In this document: piece after piece, positions 36,310 through 43,736 of the stretch
How the letters are laid out: every line of letters begins with the position of its first letter
Position numbering within the stretch: the stretch's first letter is position 1
Assembly: GCF_002967765.1 (NCBI RefSeq)
Contig: NZ_PUHY01000010.1
Coordinates: forward strand, 1,054,001-1,118,000
Origin: Blastopirellula marina
Lineage (GTDB): Bacteria > Planctomycetota > Planctomycetia > Pirellulales > Pirellulaceae
Reading direction: 5' to 3'
DNA length: 64,000 bases
Made by a program: the position numbers and the translations under genes
Notes under the pieces: generated by a model
Databases searched by the model: none
Told to the model about the DNA's origin: nothing
What the model saw: the letters and a program-made list of their open reading frames with translations, nothing else

Positions 36310-37095
36310 ATGTTCCTAACCGAACCAAGACACACGCCGTACGACCTAAACTTTCGCCTGTTCGGTGTTCCCGTCCGGATTCATCCTTTGTTCTGGCTAG
36401 TTACCGTCATTCTCGGTTTCGATCCAGACGATCCGAAACAAGTGCTGCTTTGGGTCGGCGCCGTTTTTATTTCGATTTTGATCCACGAGATGGGGCACGC
36501 GATGGCCATTCGCTGGTACGGATGGTCCCCCAGTGTGGTGCTGTATTCGCTCGGGGGTCTGGCGATTCACAATCCGTACACATCCGCCTACTCCGGCACA
36601 AGCCAGATGCGGCGTAACCGGTGGACGCAAATTGTTATTAGCCTGGCAGGGCCGTTCGCCGGTTTCCTCCTGGCAGGCCTCCTTGTGGCCAGCCTCACGG
36701 CAACAAACATTGCGACGTTCCAACTGATCTGGTTCGAAGAGTCCAACCTACCGTTCGTCGCCACCATTCCTGGCCCAAGCTTGGCAAATAACCTCTACGC
36801 TTACAGTTTCATTCACTACTTGATGTTCATCAACATTTGGTGGGGTGTCGTTAACTTGCTACCGATCTGGCCGCTTGACGGTGGCCATGTCTCGCGCGAA
36901 CTATTTCAGATGTTCGATCGCCAAGAAGCAATTCGTAATTCGCTTGTTTTGTCGCTTGTTTGTGCTGCCGGAATGGTTTTGTGGGGCTTCCAAAGCGGCG
37001 ACGGCTTTATTGCGATGATGTTCGTGTTCATGGCCATCGGTAACTATCAAGACTTATCAGGTGCCGGCCGCTATGGAGGAGGAAACCCTTGGTAA
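36310..37095 (+). CDS. Site-2 protease family (M50) membrane metalloprotease
   Basis: 261 residues, ATG 36310. Zinc-binding HEMGH at residues 59-63 lies in a hydrophobic segment (AVFISILIHEMGHAMAIRWY). The second motif (NLLPIWPLDGGHVSRELF) supplies the third ligand Asp, as in S2P/rhomboid-unrelated M50 peptidases. At least four membrane helices are visible, including VISLAGPFAGFLLAGLLVAS. No PDZ or CBS domain is present, so this is the minimal type. Such proteases cut substrates within the membrane; the substrate here is unknown. The next gene overlaps its stop codon, so the two are translated together. Confidence 0.92.
   Translation: MFLTEPRHTPYDLNFRLFGVPVRIHPLFWLVTVILGFDPDDPKQVLLWVGAVFISILIHEMGHAMAIRWYGWSPSVVLYSLGGLAIHNPYTSAYSGTSQMRRNRWTQIVISLAGPFAGFLLAGLLVASLTATNIATFQLIWFEESNLPFVATIPGPSLANNLYAYSFIHYLMFINIWWGVVNLLPIWPLDGGHVSRELFQMFDRQEAIRNSLVLSLVCAAGMVLWGFQSGDGFIAMMFVFMAIGNYQDLSGAGRYGGGNPW
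37075..37082 (+). promoter_or_regulatory. Strong ribosome binding site inside the protease gene
   Basis: GGAGGAGG followed 6 bases later by TTG 37089. It decides the start of the overlapping SGNH hydrolase gene in favour of TTG over the ATG at 37116. Confidence 0.65.
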
Positions 37096-37886
37096 TCGAT
37101 TCTAAAAACGAAGAAATGTCGCATCGCTTGATCGTGTTAGGCGCGAGCAACGTTGCCAAGAGCTTGGAAGTGCTGCTGAACGTGGCTCCCCAGATGATGC
37201 CTAAGCCGCTTGAAGTTTACGCGGCGATTGGACGTGGACGCTCTTACGGGGCTTCTTCAAAGTTTCTTTTTCGTGGACTTCCAGGAATTTTAGAATCCGA
37301 ACTTTGGCCTGTTTTGGAAAATAGAACAAGTAGCGCCGAAACGTCTTGTGTGATCACCGACGTAGGTAACGACCTTCTTTACGATCAATCGGTTGATCAA
37401 ATTATTGATTGGGTTCAGCAGTGCATCATTCGCCTTCGGCAAACCGAAGGACGCATCGCGATCACTGGTATTCCACTTTCGTGCGTGCGCAGTTTAGCGT
37501 CTTACAAGTTCACTGCGTTTCGCACGATGATGTTCCCCAAATCGCGTTTGCAATTGCAAACCGTGCGTGATCGCGCGGAAGCTTTAGACGTTCGTCTGCA
37601 AGAGCTCGCGAGTGATGACGACATCACGTTTATCCCGCAAAAACCAGACTGGTATGGCTTTGACCCAATTCATTGGAAGCAAGCCAAACGACCTGAAGTA
37701 TGGCACACCATTCTTAATGCGCTTGGTCATCAAGCGTTCAACTATTCGAGTGTGCGATCGAGCTTCTTTCACTCGATCCGTCACTGGGGAACACGGCCCG
37801 CATCGCGCACGTTGTTTGGCATGAAACAAACCAAAGCGCAACCATCAATTCATCGTGGCGAACATCTTACGGTCGCGCTCTATTGA
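37089..37886 (+). CDS. SGNH/GDSL-type hydrolase-like protein
   Basis: 265 residues from TTG 37089, overlapping the protease stop by 7 bases; a later ATG at 37116 would give 256 residues. The SGNH blocks are recognisable: LIVLGASNVAKSLEVLL (block I, here GASN rather than GDSL), a Gly in GRGRSYGASSKFLFRGLPG (block II region), ITDVGNDLLYDQ (block III, GND) and WYGFDPIHWKQAKRP (block V, Asp-x-x-His). No signal peptide, so a cytoplasmic or membrane-associated esterase is likely. Substrate unknown. Tight coupling with the site-2 protease suggests a shared process. Confidence 0.78.
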   Translation: MVIDSKNEEMSHRLIVLGASNVAKSLEVLLNVAPQMMPKPLEVYAAIGRGRSYGASSKFLFRGLPGILESELWPVLENRTSSAETSCVITDVGNDLLYDQSVDQIIDWVQQCIIRLRQTEGRIAITGIPLSCVRSLASYKFTAFRTMMFPKSRLQLQTVRDRAEALDVRLQELASDDDITFIPQKPDWYGFDPIHWKQAKRPEVWHTILNALGHQAFNYSSVRSSFFHSIRHWGTRPASRTLFGMKQTKAQPSIHRGEHLTVALY

Positions 37887-37894
37887 TGATCGTT

Positions 37895-37921
37895 AAGCGC
37901 GCGTCATTCGATCGCGCGCTT
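37895..37921 (+). terminator. Terminator candidate after the SGNH hydrolase gene
   Basis: Arms AAGCGCGCG (37895-37903) and CGCGCGCTT (37913-37921), 9-base loop, followed by CGTTTAG. Confidence 0.6.
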
Positions 37922-38196
37922 CGTTTAGTCGGTTCACCTTTCTACGTGACCCCGATTTTTTCTCAAAGAAGTTTGCAGTTGTACGTCGCGACATGTGGAA
38001 AACGTGTTGCAAAAAAAACGAATATACGTACAACTTACCTCAGCTTCTTTTGTGAATGGCCTTATGAAAGGCACCGGGCTGCATAGGAAGCTGCACTGCT
38101 CACCATGTCCAATTTGGCTTGAATGAGCGCCCGGCTAGATTTCCAAGTTTGTCGCAAACGCAACGGAATGACGAAGTGACTCGATCGGTTCGACTT

Positions 38197-38213
38197 CACT
38201 TCAAGTTGAAGTG
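38197..38213. promoter_or_regulatory. Palindrome upstream of the histone-like gene
   Basis: CACTTCAA-G-TTGAAGTG, a perfect 8-base inverted repeat, 33 bases before the start codon and 19 bases before the ribosome binding site GGAGG (38233-38237). Operator or leader hairpin. Confidence 0.5.
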
Positions 38214-38245
38214 CAACGCGACGTGATCTTACGGAGGACGTAATA

Positions 38246-38545
38246 GTGGCCACAAAGAAGAAAACCGTGAAGAAGGCGGCACCGAAAAAGGCAGCAACCA
38301 AAAAGACTGCCAAGAAAGCCGCTCCAAAGAAGGCTGCCAAGAAGGCCGTGAAGAAGACGACCAAGAAGGCTGCCCCAAAGAAGAAGGTTGCCAAGAAGAA
38401 GACGGCCGTTAAGAAGGCTGCTCCTAAGAAGAAGGTCGCAAAGAAGACGACCAAGAAGGCTGCTGTGAAGAAGACGGCAACCAAGAAGACCGTAAAGAAG
38501 GCTGCCAAAAAGTCGGCCAAGAAGACCGCAAAGAAGAAGTCCTAA
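38246..38545 (+). CDS. Histone H1-like Lys/Ala-rich DNA-binding protein
   Basis: 99 residues from GTG 38246 with GGAGG 8 bases upstream. Composition is almost entirely Lys and Ala with some Thr, Val, Pro and Ser, arranged as repeats such as KKAAPKKAATKKTAKKAAPK and KKTTKKAAPKKKVAKKK. This matches the C-terminal tail of eukaryotic H1 and bacterial H1-like proteins (chlamydial Hc1/Hc2, many planctomycetes). It has no globular domain. It should bind DNA through charge and help compact the nucleoid, fitting the condensed nucleoids of planctomycetes. The repetitive codons (AAGAAG, GCTGCC) create direct DNA repeats that could recombine. Followed by a strong terminator. Confidence 0.9.
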   Translation: MATKKKTVKKAAPKKAATKKTAKKAAPKKAAKKAVKKTTKKAAPKKKVAKKKTAVKKAAPKKKVAKKTTKKAAVKKTATKKTVKKAAKKSAKKTAKKKS

Positions 38546-38621
38546 GACTAACTCGGCGGTAAGCACCGAAAAGAAGCACGTTAGCCGCGCATCTTTTCCC
38601 TCAGCAAGATCACAACGAGAC

Positions 38622-38652
38622 AGAGCCGTTTTCCTTCTCGGAAAACGGCTCT
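38622..38652 (+). terminator. Terminator after the histone-like gene
   Basis: Perfect 13-base arms AGAGCCGTTTTCC (38622-38634) and GGAAAACGGCTCT (38640-38652), 5-base loop, followed by AACCTTTTCTT. Confidence 0.85.
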
Positions 38653-38710
38653 AACCTTTTCTTGTCGCCCTGATTGTCACAAGTGCAGTAAATGACAACT
38701 GCACAAGCAC

Positions 38711-39778
38711 TTACAGTACGGTCAACGAGGGCATCGGTGGCTTTTCAGCGGCCGAATCGGCCAACTGTTTGACCAAGTTGTAAGCGATTTGCTCGAATCG
38801 TGGAGCGGTGACTTCGTTCTCGAGAACATTCGCCGTTTTCCCAGCATCGCCATCTTCTCGGATCGAGATCGTGATCGGCACATCGCCCAGGAAAGGAACA
38901 TGGAGTTCCTCGGCCTTCTTCTTGGCACCGCCACGACCGAAGATGTCCCACTCCTTGCCTGTATCAGGACAAACGAATCCACTCATGTTCTCGACTAGGC
39001 CGAGAACAGGGATCTTCACTTTGCGGAACATCGAGATCGCCTTGATCGCATCTAACAATGCGACTTCCTGCGGCGTGCAAACTACCACGCTTCCAGTAAG
39101 TGGCAAGAGCTGACTTAGTGTCAATGCAATATCACCGGTACCAGGTGGCATATCGATGATCAAGTAATCGAGTTGTCCCCAATTGGTGTCACGCAGGAAC
39201 TGAGTGATCGCCCCATGCAGCATCGGACCACGCCAGATGACTGCTTCATCTGGTTCAACCAGCAGACCGATCGAAATGATCTTCATACCGTCCACTTCAC
39301 GCGGCTGAATCTTCTTCTCGATCACCTCTGGGCGACCCGAGACACCCAACAGATGGGGAACACTCGGACCATACACGTCGGCGTCCATCAAACCAACTTT
39401 GGCACCCGATTTCTTCAGGGCATAGGCCAAGCAGGAAGCAACGGTACTCTTACCAACGCCACCCTTGCCTGAACCGACGGCAATCACGCTCCGAGCAGAC
39501 AATCCAATCTGACCGATCGGCTCGATCTTACGCTGATGTTCCTTCAGCGTGATGTTGATTTCGGTTAGCTCTGGAATCGCCTTTTGCAACGTGTCGTGAA
39601 CAAGTTGCTTAGTATCCTGCCAAAGCGGTGCACTGTGCGTGGTAAGTTCCAAGATGAACGAGATCTTCGTTCCTTGCAGATCAATCTCTTTGATCTGATC
39701 CGTTGTAGTAATTGAACGCCCACTTAGTGGGTCTTTAATACCTTCCAAAGCTTTGATTACTTGCTGCACGTCAGCCAT
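38711..39778 (-). CDS. Mrp/NBP35-family P-loop ATPase (Fe-S carrier-like, CxxC missing)
   Basis: 355 residues from ATG 39778 (AAGGAG upstream). Residues 1-80 form a DUF59-like N-terminal domain (VIKALEGIKDPLSGRSITTT). The deviant Walker A is IAVGSGKGGVGKSTVASCLA; also visible are LMDADVYGPSVPHLLG, DYLIIDMPPGTGDIALTLSQ and PVLGLVENMSGF. Mrp/ApbC proteins transiently carry Fe-S clusters to apo-enzymes using a C-terminal CxxC. Here the segment reads FVCPDTGKEWDIFGRGG: the first Cys remains, but the second is Thr, as in several Mrp homologues that lack the pair. Cluster transfer by the standard mechanism is therefore doubtful. Cytoplasmic; single gene. Confidence 0.93.
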   Translation of the reverse strand: MADVQQVIKALEGIKDPLSGRSITTTDQIKEIDLQGTKISFILELTTHSAPLWQDTKQLVHDTLQKAIPELTEINITLKEHQRKIEPIGQIGLSARSVIAVGSGKGGVGKSTVASCLAYALKKSGAKVGLMDADVYGPSVPHLLGVSGRPEVIEKKIQPREVDGMKIISIGLLVEPDEAVIWRGPMLHGAITQFLRDTNWGQLDYLIIDMPPGTGDIALTLSQLLPLTGSVVVCTPQEVALLDAIKAISMFRKVKIPVLGLVENMSGFVCPDTGKEWDIFGRGGAKKKAEELHVPFLGDVPITISIREDGDAGKTANVLENEVTAPRFEQIAYNLVKQLADSAAEKPPMPSLTVL

Positions 39779-39856
39779 GGAGTACTCTCCTTCAAGGAAA
39801 GCGATCGACGAAGTCAAAATGATTCGTCGCGCTGAATGAATTCGGTTGTGGGGCAG

Positions 39857-40294
39857 TTACCAGGGGAGCCAATCCAAGGGATCCTGCACTTCGGTTGTCG
39901 GTTCTTCATCCGGAAACGCCTTCAGAAGTCGATCGATCGTTTTGGCCAGCTTGGGAACCGATTGGCTTCCAATGAAAACCAAACCGCTCCCCATCTCCCA
40001 ACCTGCCCGATGCCATGCTTCCATTTCTTCATCCATCAGAAGCAGAACGTGGCACTTCGGCCAACGAACATGGGTCGCAGCAGCTTGCCGCAGCCTGGCA
40101 GCACACTGGGATGCTGACATCGATTGACGCAAAGCGATCAGCAGCAGACGGTGACTCTCTTCCGACAGCAGCTTATCCACTTCCGATGCGATACGGGCTT
40201 CGGTAAATCCGTGAGACGTCGGCGAGACCGCCCGCAGGCGCGGAGCCCAGCAGGGATGAGGTTCGTAAAGGATACACCGAGCCGACCGATCCAT
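39857..40294 (-). CDS. Hypothetical protein beside the bEBP-like regulator
   Basis: 145 residues from ATG 40294; a GTG 9 bases upstream is also possible. The middle has alternating strands and helices (HRLLLIALRQSMSASQCAAR; WPKCHVLLLMDEEMEAWHRA; GLVFIGSQSVPKLAKTIDRL), which gives a loose resemblance to a receiver-like alpha/beta fold, but no phosphoacceptor Asp pattern. C-terminus is acidic and ends DPLDWLPW. No family recognised. It follows the degenerate sigma-54-activator-like gene on the same strand with a 65-base gap in transcription order, so a functional link is possible. Confidence 0.6.
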   Translation of the reverse strand: MDRSARCILYEPHPCWAPRLRAVSPTSHGFTEARIASEVDKLLSEESHRLLLIALRQSMSASQCAARLRQAAATHVRWPKCHVLLLMDEEMEAWHRAGWEMGSGLVFIGSQSVPKLAKTIDRLLKAFPDEEPTTEVQDPLDWLPW

Positions 40295-40359
40295 GACAAC
40301 CACTGTTCATCGTAAAAAGAGAGGTCAATAGTGACAACCACGCATGCCCCGAGGGAGGC

Positions 40360-41796
40360 CTATTCCAGCCCCCACTGTTCGATCCGTCGGTGCAGCCGCG
40401 CGCGGGATATACTTAACATATGAGCTGCCTGAGTCTTGTTTCCTTTCGCCGCTTTCAGTGTACGTTCGATAATCTGCCGCTCATACGTCTCTAAGGCTGT
40501 ATCCAAATCGATCGAATCAGGCTCTTTGGCTTCTGTCACCTTGCGTGGAGCATGCGAAACGGCCATCGGAAAGTCGGTTAGATTGAGCGTAAACCCAGTG
40601 GCCACTTCGTGCGCGGCGGTGAGCATCTCGTGCAGCTCGTCGATATTGCCTGGCCACTCATGTTGCTGTAATCGATCGATCGCATCGGACGATATCGATT
40701 GCAACTGCCGATCCGAGGTCACGTTCAATTCCTCAAGTACCGCCTGGGCGAGATATGGGATGTCTTCCGGGCGATCACAAAGAGGCGGCAAAGCAATCTC
40801 CAACGTCGATAGTCGAAACGCTAAGTCTTCGCGAAACTGACCACGTCTGGCAAGCGTTAGCAACGACTCTTCCGAGGTGGAAAGTATGCGCAAATCGACA
40901 TCAATCAGGTCGACCAAATGTAGCAACTCACTCTGCGCGCCGAGATCCAACTTCTCGGCATTCAGCAGAATCAACGACGCACGATTGGCTTCGTCATCAT
41001 CGAGGCAGCGGCGAGCGAATGCACGAATCGTGGTTTGCATGATCTCGGCATCCATCAATTCACCCTGAATCGTAATCACCGGCCCCACTTGACCATGGTG
41101 CGACGAGTAACAAATTGTGCGGGCAACTTTCTCTTTCCCCGTCCCAGGCTGACCAATCACCAGTACCGGTACACGTGACTGTGATGCCAGGTCGACCAAT
41201 CGACGAACGCGGATCATCGCCGTACTGACACCAACCAGGTGGCTCACGGAATACTTGCCGCGATACTCATGACGCAACGCTTGCAGCGCCGCGTGGATTT
41301 CCTCTTGTGGTTGCAATGGGCCAGTATGTGGAAACCGATCAGGAGGTCCAAGCATGACTACCACATTGCGAACCAGCGACACATCGTCCGTGTCTTGGCT
41401 GTCAGCAAGTGGCACGAAGATCGCGCGCCAAGTTACGACGTCAGTATCTTCATCGGAAACGGCCAAGGTCACTTCGCGCGTTCCAACTTCACCTAGCCAG
41501 ACGTTGGATGCGGGACAAAGATCAGCGACTACTTGGAGCGGCTTGGGAAGCTGTCCCAGACCATGGTATTTGGCAGCCTGCTCCAAAAGTTCATCACGCG
41601 AGACGCCCAGCGCCTTTTCGGCAGCGGTGTTCAAGTAACGAACGGAGTTTCCCTCGCCAAACAATACAATTGGCCACGCCGAAAGATCGAACGCTTGAAG
41701 CAGAAAGGTCGTTGGTTTTCGAGGAGGAGAAGGCACGGCGAAGCTACAAACAAAAGAATTGACGTGGTCGGGGAGACTTTCAAGCAAACTTCGCAT
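40360..41796 (-). CDS. Degenerate sigma-54 activator-like protein (PAS, AAA+, Fis HTH)
   Basis: 478 residues, ATG 41796. Residues 35-150 look like a PAS domain (WPIVLFGEGNSVRYLNTAAE; ALGVSRDELLEQA). The AAA+ domain follows (about 185-420): Walker A is intact (VLVIGQPGTGKEKVA, 214-221). The GAFTGA loop that contacts sigma-54 is absent, Walker B reads LILLNAEKLD without the Asp-Glu pair, and the sensor II Arg of WPGNVREL is replaced (WPGNIDELHEML). The R-finger region (GQFREDLAFRLSTLEIALPP) remains. The C-terminus is a good Fis-type HTH (ERTLKAAKGNKTQAAHMLSI). It probably binds DNA but cannot remodel sigma-54 polymerase in the usual way. Confidence 0.88.
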   Translation of the reverse strand: MRSLLESLPDHVNSFVCSFAVPSPPRKPTTFLLQAFDLSAWPIVLFGEGNSVRYLNTAAEKALGVSRDELLEQAAKYHGLGQLPKPLQVVADLCPASNVWLGEVGTREVTLAVSDEDTDVVTWRAIFVPLADSQDTDDVSLVRNVVVMLGPPDRFPHTGPLQPQEEIHAALQALRHEYRGKYSVSHLVGVSTAMIRVRRLVDLASQSRVPVLVIGQPGTGKEKVARTICYSSHHGQVGPVITIQGELMDAEIMQTTIRAFARRCLDDDEANRASLILLNAEKLDLGAQSELLHLVDLIDVDLRILSTSEESLLTLARRGQFREDLAFRLSTLEIALPPLCDRPEDIPYLAQAVLEELNVTSDRQLQSISSDAIDRLQQHEWPGNIDELHEMLTAAHEVATGFTLNLTDFPMAVSHAPRKVTEAKEPDSIDLDTALETYERQIIERTLKAAKGNKTQAAHMLSISRARLHRRIEQWGLE

Positions 41797-41932
41797 TATA
41801 AACTATGCCTCCACAGGTCGCGGGGCGCTTGTGAGAAAACGCGTTAGCGCGAACAATAGAGATTATCTCCCCTCCTTTAACTCAGCTAACCGCCGGGCAA
41901 TTGAGCCCAAGATTTCCCTAGGATGCAATCTT

Positions 41933-43117
41933 ATGCCGATGGATGTGGTGGAACTGACGCAACGCTTGGTCCAAGTTCCCAGCGTGAACCCGATGGGACA
42001 CCCAGTCGACCAACCAGAGATCCAACTTGAGCATCGCGTTGCCGACTTCCTGGAAGCTTTCTTTCGTGAGCTAGGTTTGGCGTACGAACGTTCCGAAGTC
42101 GCGCCGGGCCGCGATAACATCGTCGGCTGCCTGCCAGGGACCTCGGGGAAGACGATTGTTCTGGAAGCGCATCAAGACACCGTGCCAATTGATGGCATGA
42201 CGGTCGAACCTTTCGGTGGTGAGCGTATCGGCAGTCGCATTTACGGACGTGGATCGTGCGACGTGAAAGGTGGCATGGCGATGGCGTTGACGGTCCTCTC
42301 GCGACTGAAAGAGAACCCCAGCGAGAAACAGCCTACGATCTTGGTCGCATGCACCGTGAACGAAGAATGCGGCTTCACAGGAGCTCGTCATTTGGCCAAC
42401 CAATGGAAGTCAGGTGAATCGAAACTCGTGCAAGGCTTGCCGGATGCGGTATTCGTTGCCGAGCCGACGGAAATGCATGTGGTCGTTTCGCACAAAGGGG
42501 TCATTCGCTGGCGCTGTCATACGCACGGCCAAGCCGCCCATAGCAGTCGCCCTTCCGTTGGCGACAACGCCATCTACCGAATGGGCAGCGTGTTAGGTGC
42601 GATCCGCGAATACGAACAAACCGTTCTCGATCAGCAACCGGAATTGGGTGCCCTGGGCAAAGCAACAATTAGTGTCGGCACGATCGCAGGTGGTGTTAGT
42701 GTGAACACGGTACCTGATTGCTGTACGATCGAAATCGATCGGCGCGTCTTGCCGGGTGAGTCGCAAGAGACCATTCGGCAAGAAGTAATCAACTTCATTG
42801 CTGCGCGGGTCGATGACCCCACGAAGATTACTCACGACCCGCCTTACATGAGCTCTCCTGGCCTACCGTTGAGTGATGCGAATCAAGCCTTGGCTCAACA
42901 GATCACCGACGTGGCCAGTTCGTTTGGTATCAACAGCGAACACAAGCAAGTCGCTTACGGAACCGATTCGCCGGCCTACTTCGCGATCGGTGTCCCTTCG
43001 GTGGTTTACGGCCCTGGGTCGTTAATCCAGGCGCACACCAAGGACGAATTCATCGAAGTCGAGCAACTCACTCAGGCCACCGATATCCTGGAAGCTGTTT
43101 GCCGCAGCTTCTCGTAG
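41933..43117 (+). CDS. M20-family metallopeptidase (ArgE/DapE-like)
   Basis: 394 residues from ATG 41933 with AGGA upstream; the open frame to 41759 overlaps the divergent regulator and has poor composition. The two-zinc ligands of the family are visible: His and Asp in IVLEAHQDTVP, Asp in GRGSCDVKGGMAMAL, the Glu pair in NEECGFTGARHL, acidic AEPTEMHVVV, and His in SLIQAHTKDEFIEVEQL. The dimerisation domain begins at HKGVIRWRCHTHGQAAHSS. Members deacetylate N-acetylornithine, desuccinylate diaminopimelate precursors or hydrolyse peptides; the sequence alone does not choose. Cytoplasmic, single gene, divergent from the regulator at 41796. Confidence 0.93.
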   Translation: MPMDVVELTQRLVQVPSVNPMGHPVDQPEIQLEHRVADFLEAFFRELGLAYERSEVAPGRDNIVGCLPGTSGKTIVLEAHQDTVPIDGMTVEPFGGERIGSRIYGRGSCDVKGGMAMALTVLSRLKENPSEKQPTILVACTVNEECGFTGARHLANQWKSGESKLVQGLPDAVFVAEPTEMHVVVSHKGVIRWRCHTHGQAAHSSRPSVGDNAIYRMGSVLGAIREYEQTVLDQQPELGALGKATISVGTIAGGVSVNTVPDCCTIEIDRRVLPGESQETIRQEVINFIAARVDDPTKITHDPPYMSSPGLPLSDANQALAQQITDVASSFGINSEHKQVAYGTDSPAYFAIGVPSVVYGPGSLIQAHTKDEFIEVEQLTQATDILEAVCRSFS

Positions 43118-43172
43118 CCTATCGCAGCACGACCTTAACAGTCTGCTAAGCATGGTGTCCAAGAACGTCAAA

Positions 43173-43203
43173 AAGCGAGAACCTTTCAATCAGATTCTCG
43201 CTT
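43173..43203 (-). terminator. Terminator after the Tyr-rich protein gene
   Basis: Arms AAGCGAGAA (43173-43181) and TTCTCGCTT (43195-43203), 13-base loop, T-run on the minus strand. It may also serve the convergent M20 gene. Confidence 0.65.
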
Positions 43204-43238
43204 CCGAGGTCAACTATGCGTTTGCGCGACGCGGGCTA

Positions 43239-43562
43239 TTAAAACACGTCCAACAGGAAGTGGTGGCCGGAGTGGTACAGACGTCCGTTTGGATACGGGT
43301 TCTGCCACGTCTTGTTGTAAACCGGAACGCGCATTTCGGCTGGATAGCGGTAGTACAGGCTATCGCGACTGCGATAGTACTCTGGCCCCTGGAAATTCTG
43401 GGGATAGTAGACGTACGGATAGTGGTAGAACCGTTCCCAGTCGTAGCTACCGTAGGTTCCGCCCCAAACACGACTAAATGCCTGGTCACCGGCCTCTACA
43501 TTGGAAACCGAAACCGACATCATTGCGGCAATGACCAGACCAAACACGATGTGTCGAAACAT
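43239..43562 (-). CDS. Small secreted Tyr-rich protein
   Basis: 107 residues from ATG 43562 (MFRHIVFGLVIAAMMSVSVS); the longer frame lacks coding character. The signal peptide probably ends after VEA. The mature protein of about 80 residues has 15 Tyr, often in clusters (FYHYPYVYYPQ, EYYRSRDSLYYRY), with many Arg, Pro and Trp. It ends HHFLLDVF. No known domain. Composition suggests a wall or surface protein, possibly one that cross-links through Tyr, but that is speculation. Single gene between the convergent M20 peptidase and ftsY. Confidence 0.7.
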   Translation of the reverse strand: MFRHIVFGLVIAAMMSVSVSNVEAGDQAFSRVWGGTYGSYDWERFYHYPYVYYPQNFQGPEYYRSRDSLYYRYPAEMRVPVYNKTWQNPYPNGRLYHSGHHFLLDVF

Positions 43563-43736
43563 CGATGATCCCCCTAAAACTTCAGTGGATTTTATTGGAA
43601 GCCGTGGCCAATCTCCCACGCATCCCACGGGCACGAAGACATGCCGCACCCTTAGCATCGGCGTGCCACGAAGCTGGAATTAAAAGAAAATCCCGCAGAA
43701 CCGGTACCACGGTCAAATTAGGGAGCCAAGCAGCTG

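Larger units (their letters stand above)
37887..38245. other. Intergenic region before the histone-like gene
   Basis: 359 bases. It begins with a 9-base-arm hairpin (37895-37921) and ends with a 17-base palindrome (38197-38213) and a good ribosome binding site. The short frame 37883-38086 has no recognisable domain. Confidence 0.55.

Noticed and set aside
37883-38086. Plus-strand 67-codon frame after the SGNH hydrolase
   Set aside because: Starts over a terminator-like hairpin and has no domain or coding pattern.
38062-38520. Minus-strand 152-codon frame rich in Phe, Ala and Leu, looking like a membrane protein
   Set aside because: It is the complement of the Lys/Ala repeat gene; AAG and GCC codons read backwards give Leu/Phe/Gly/Ala.
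38246-38545. Short direct DNA repeats resembling a CRISPR or tandem repeat array
   Set aside because: Explained by repeated Lys/Ala codons in a well-started gene; no unique spacers.
40360-41796. Functional NtrC-type sigma-54 activator
   Set aside because: No GAFTGA loop and no Walker B acidic pair.
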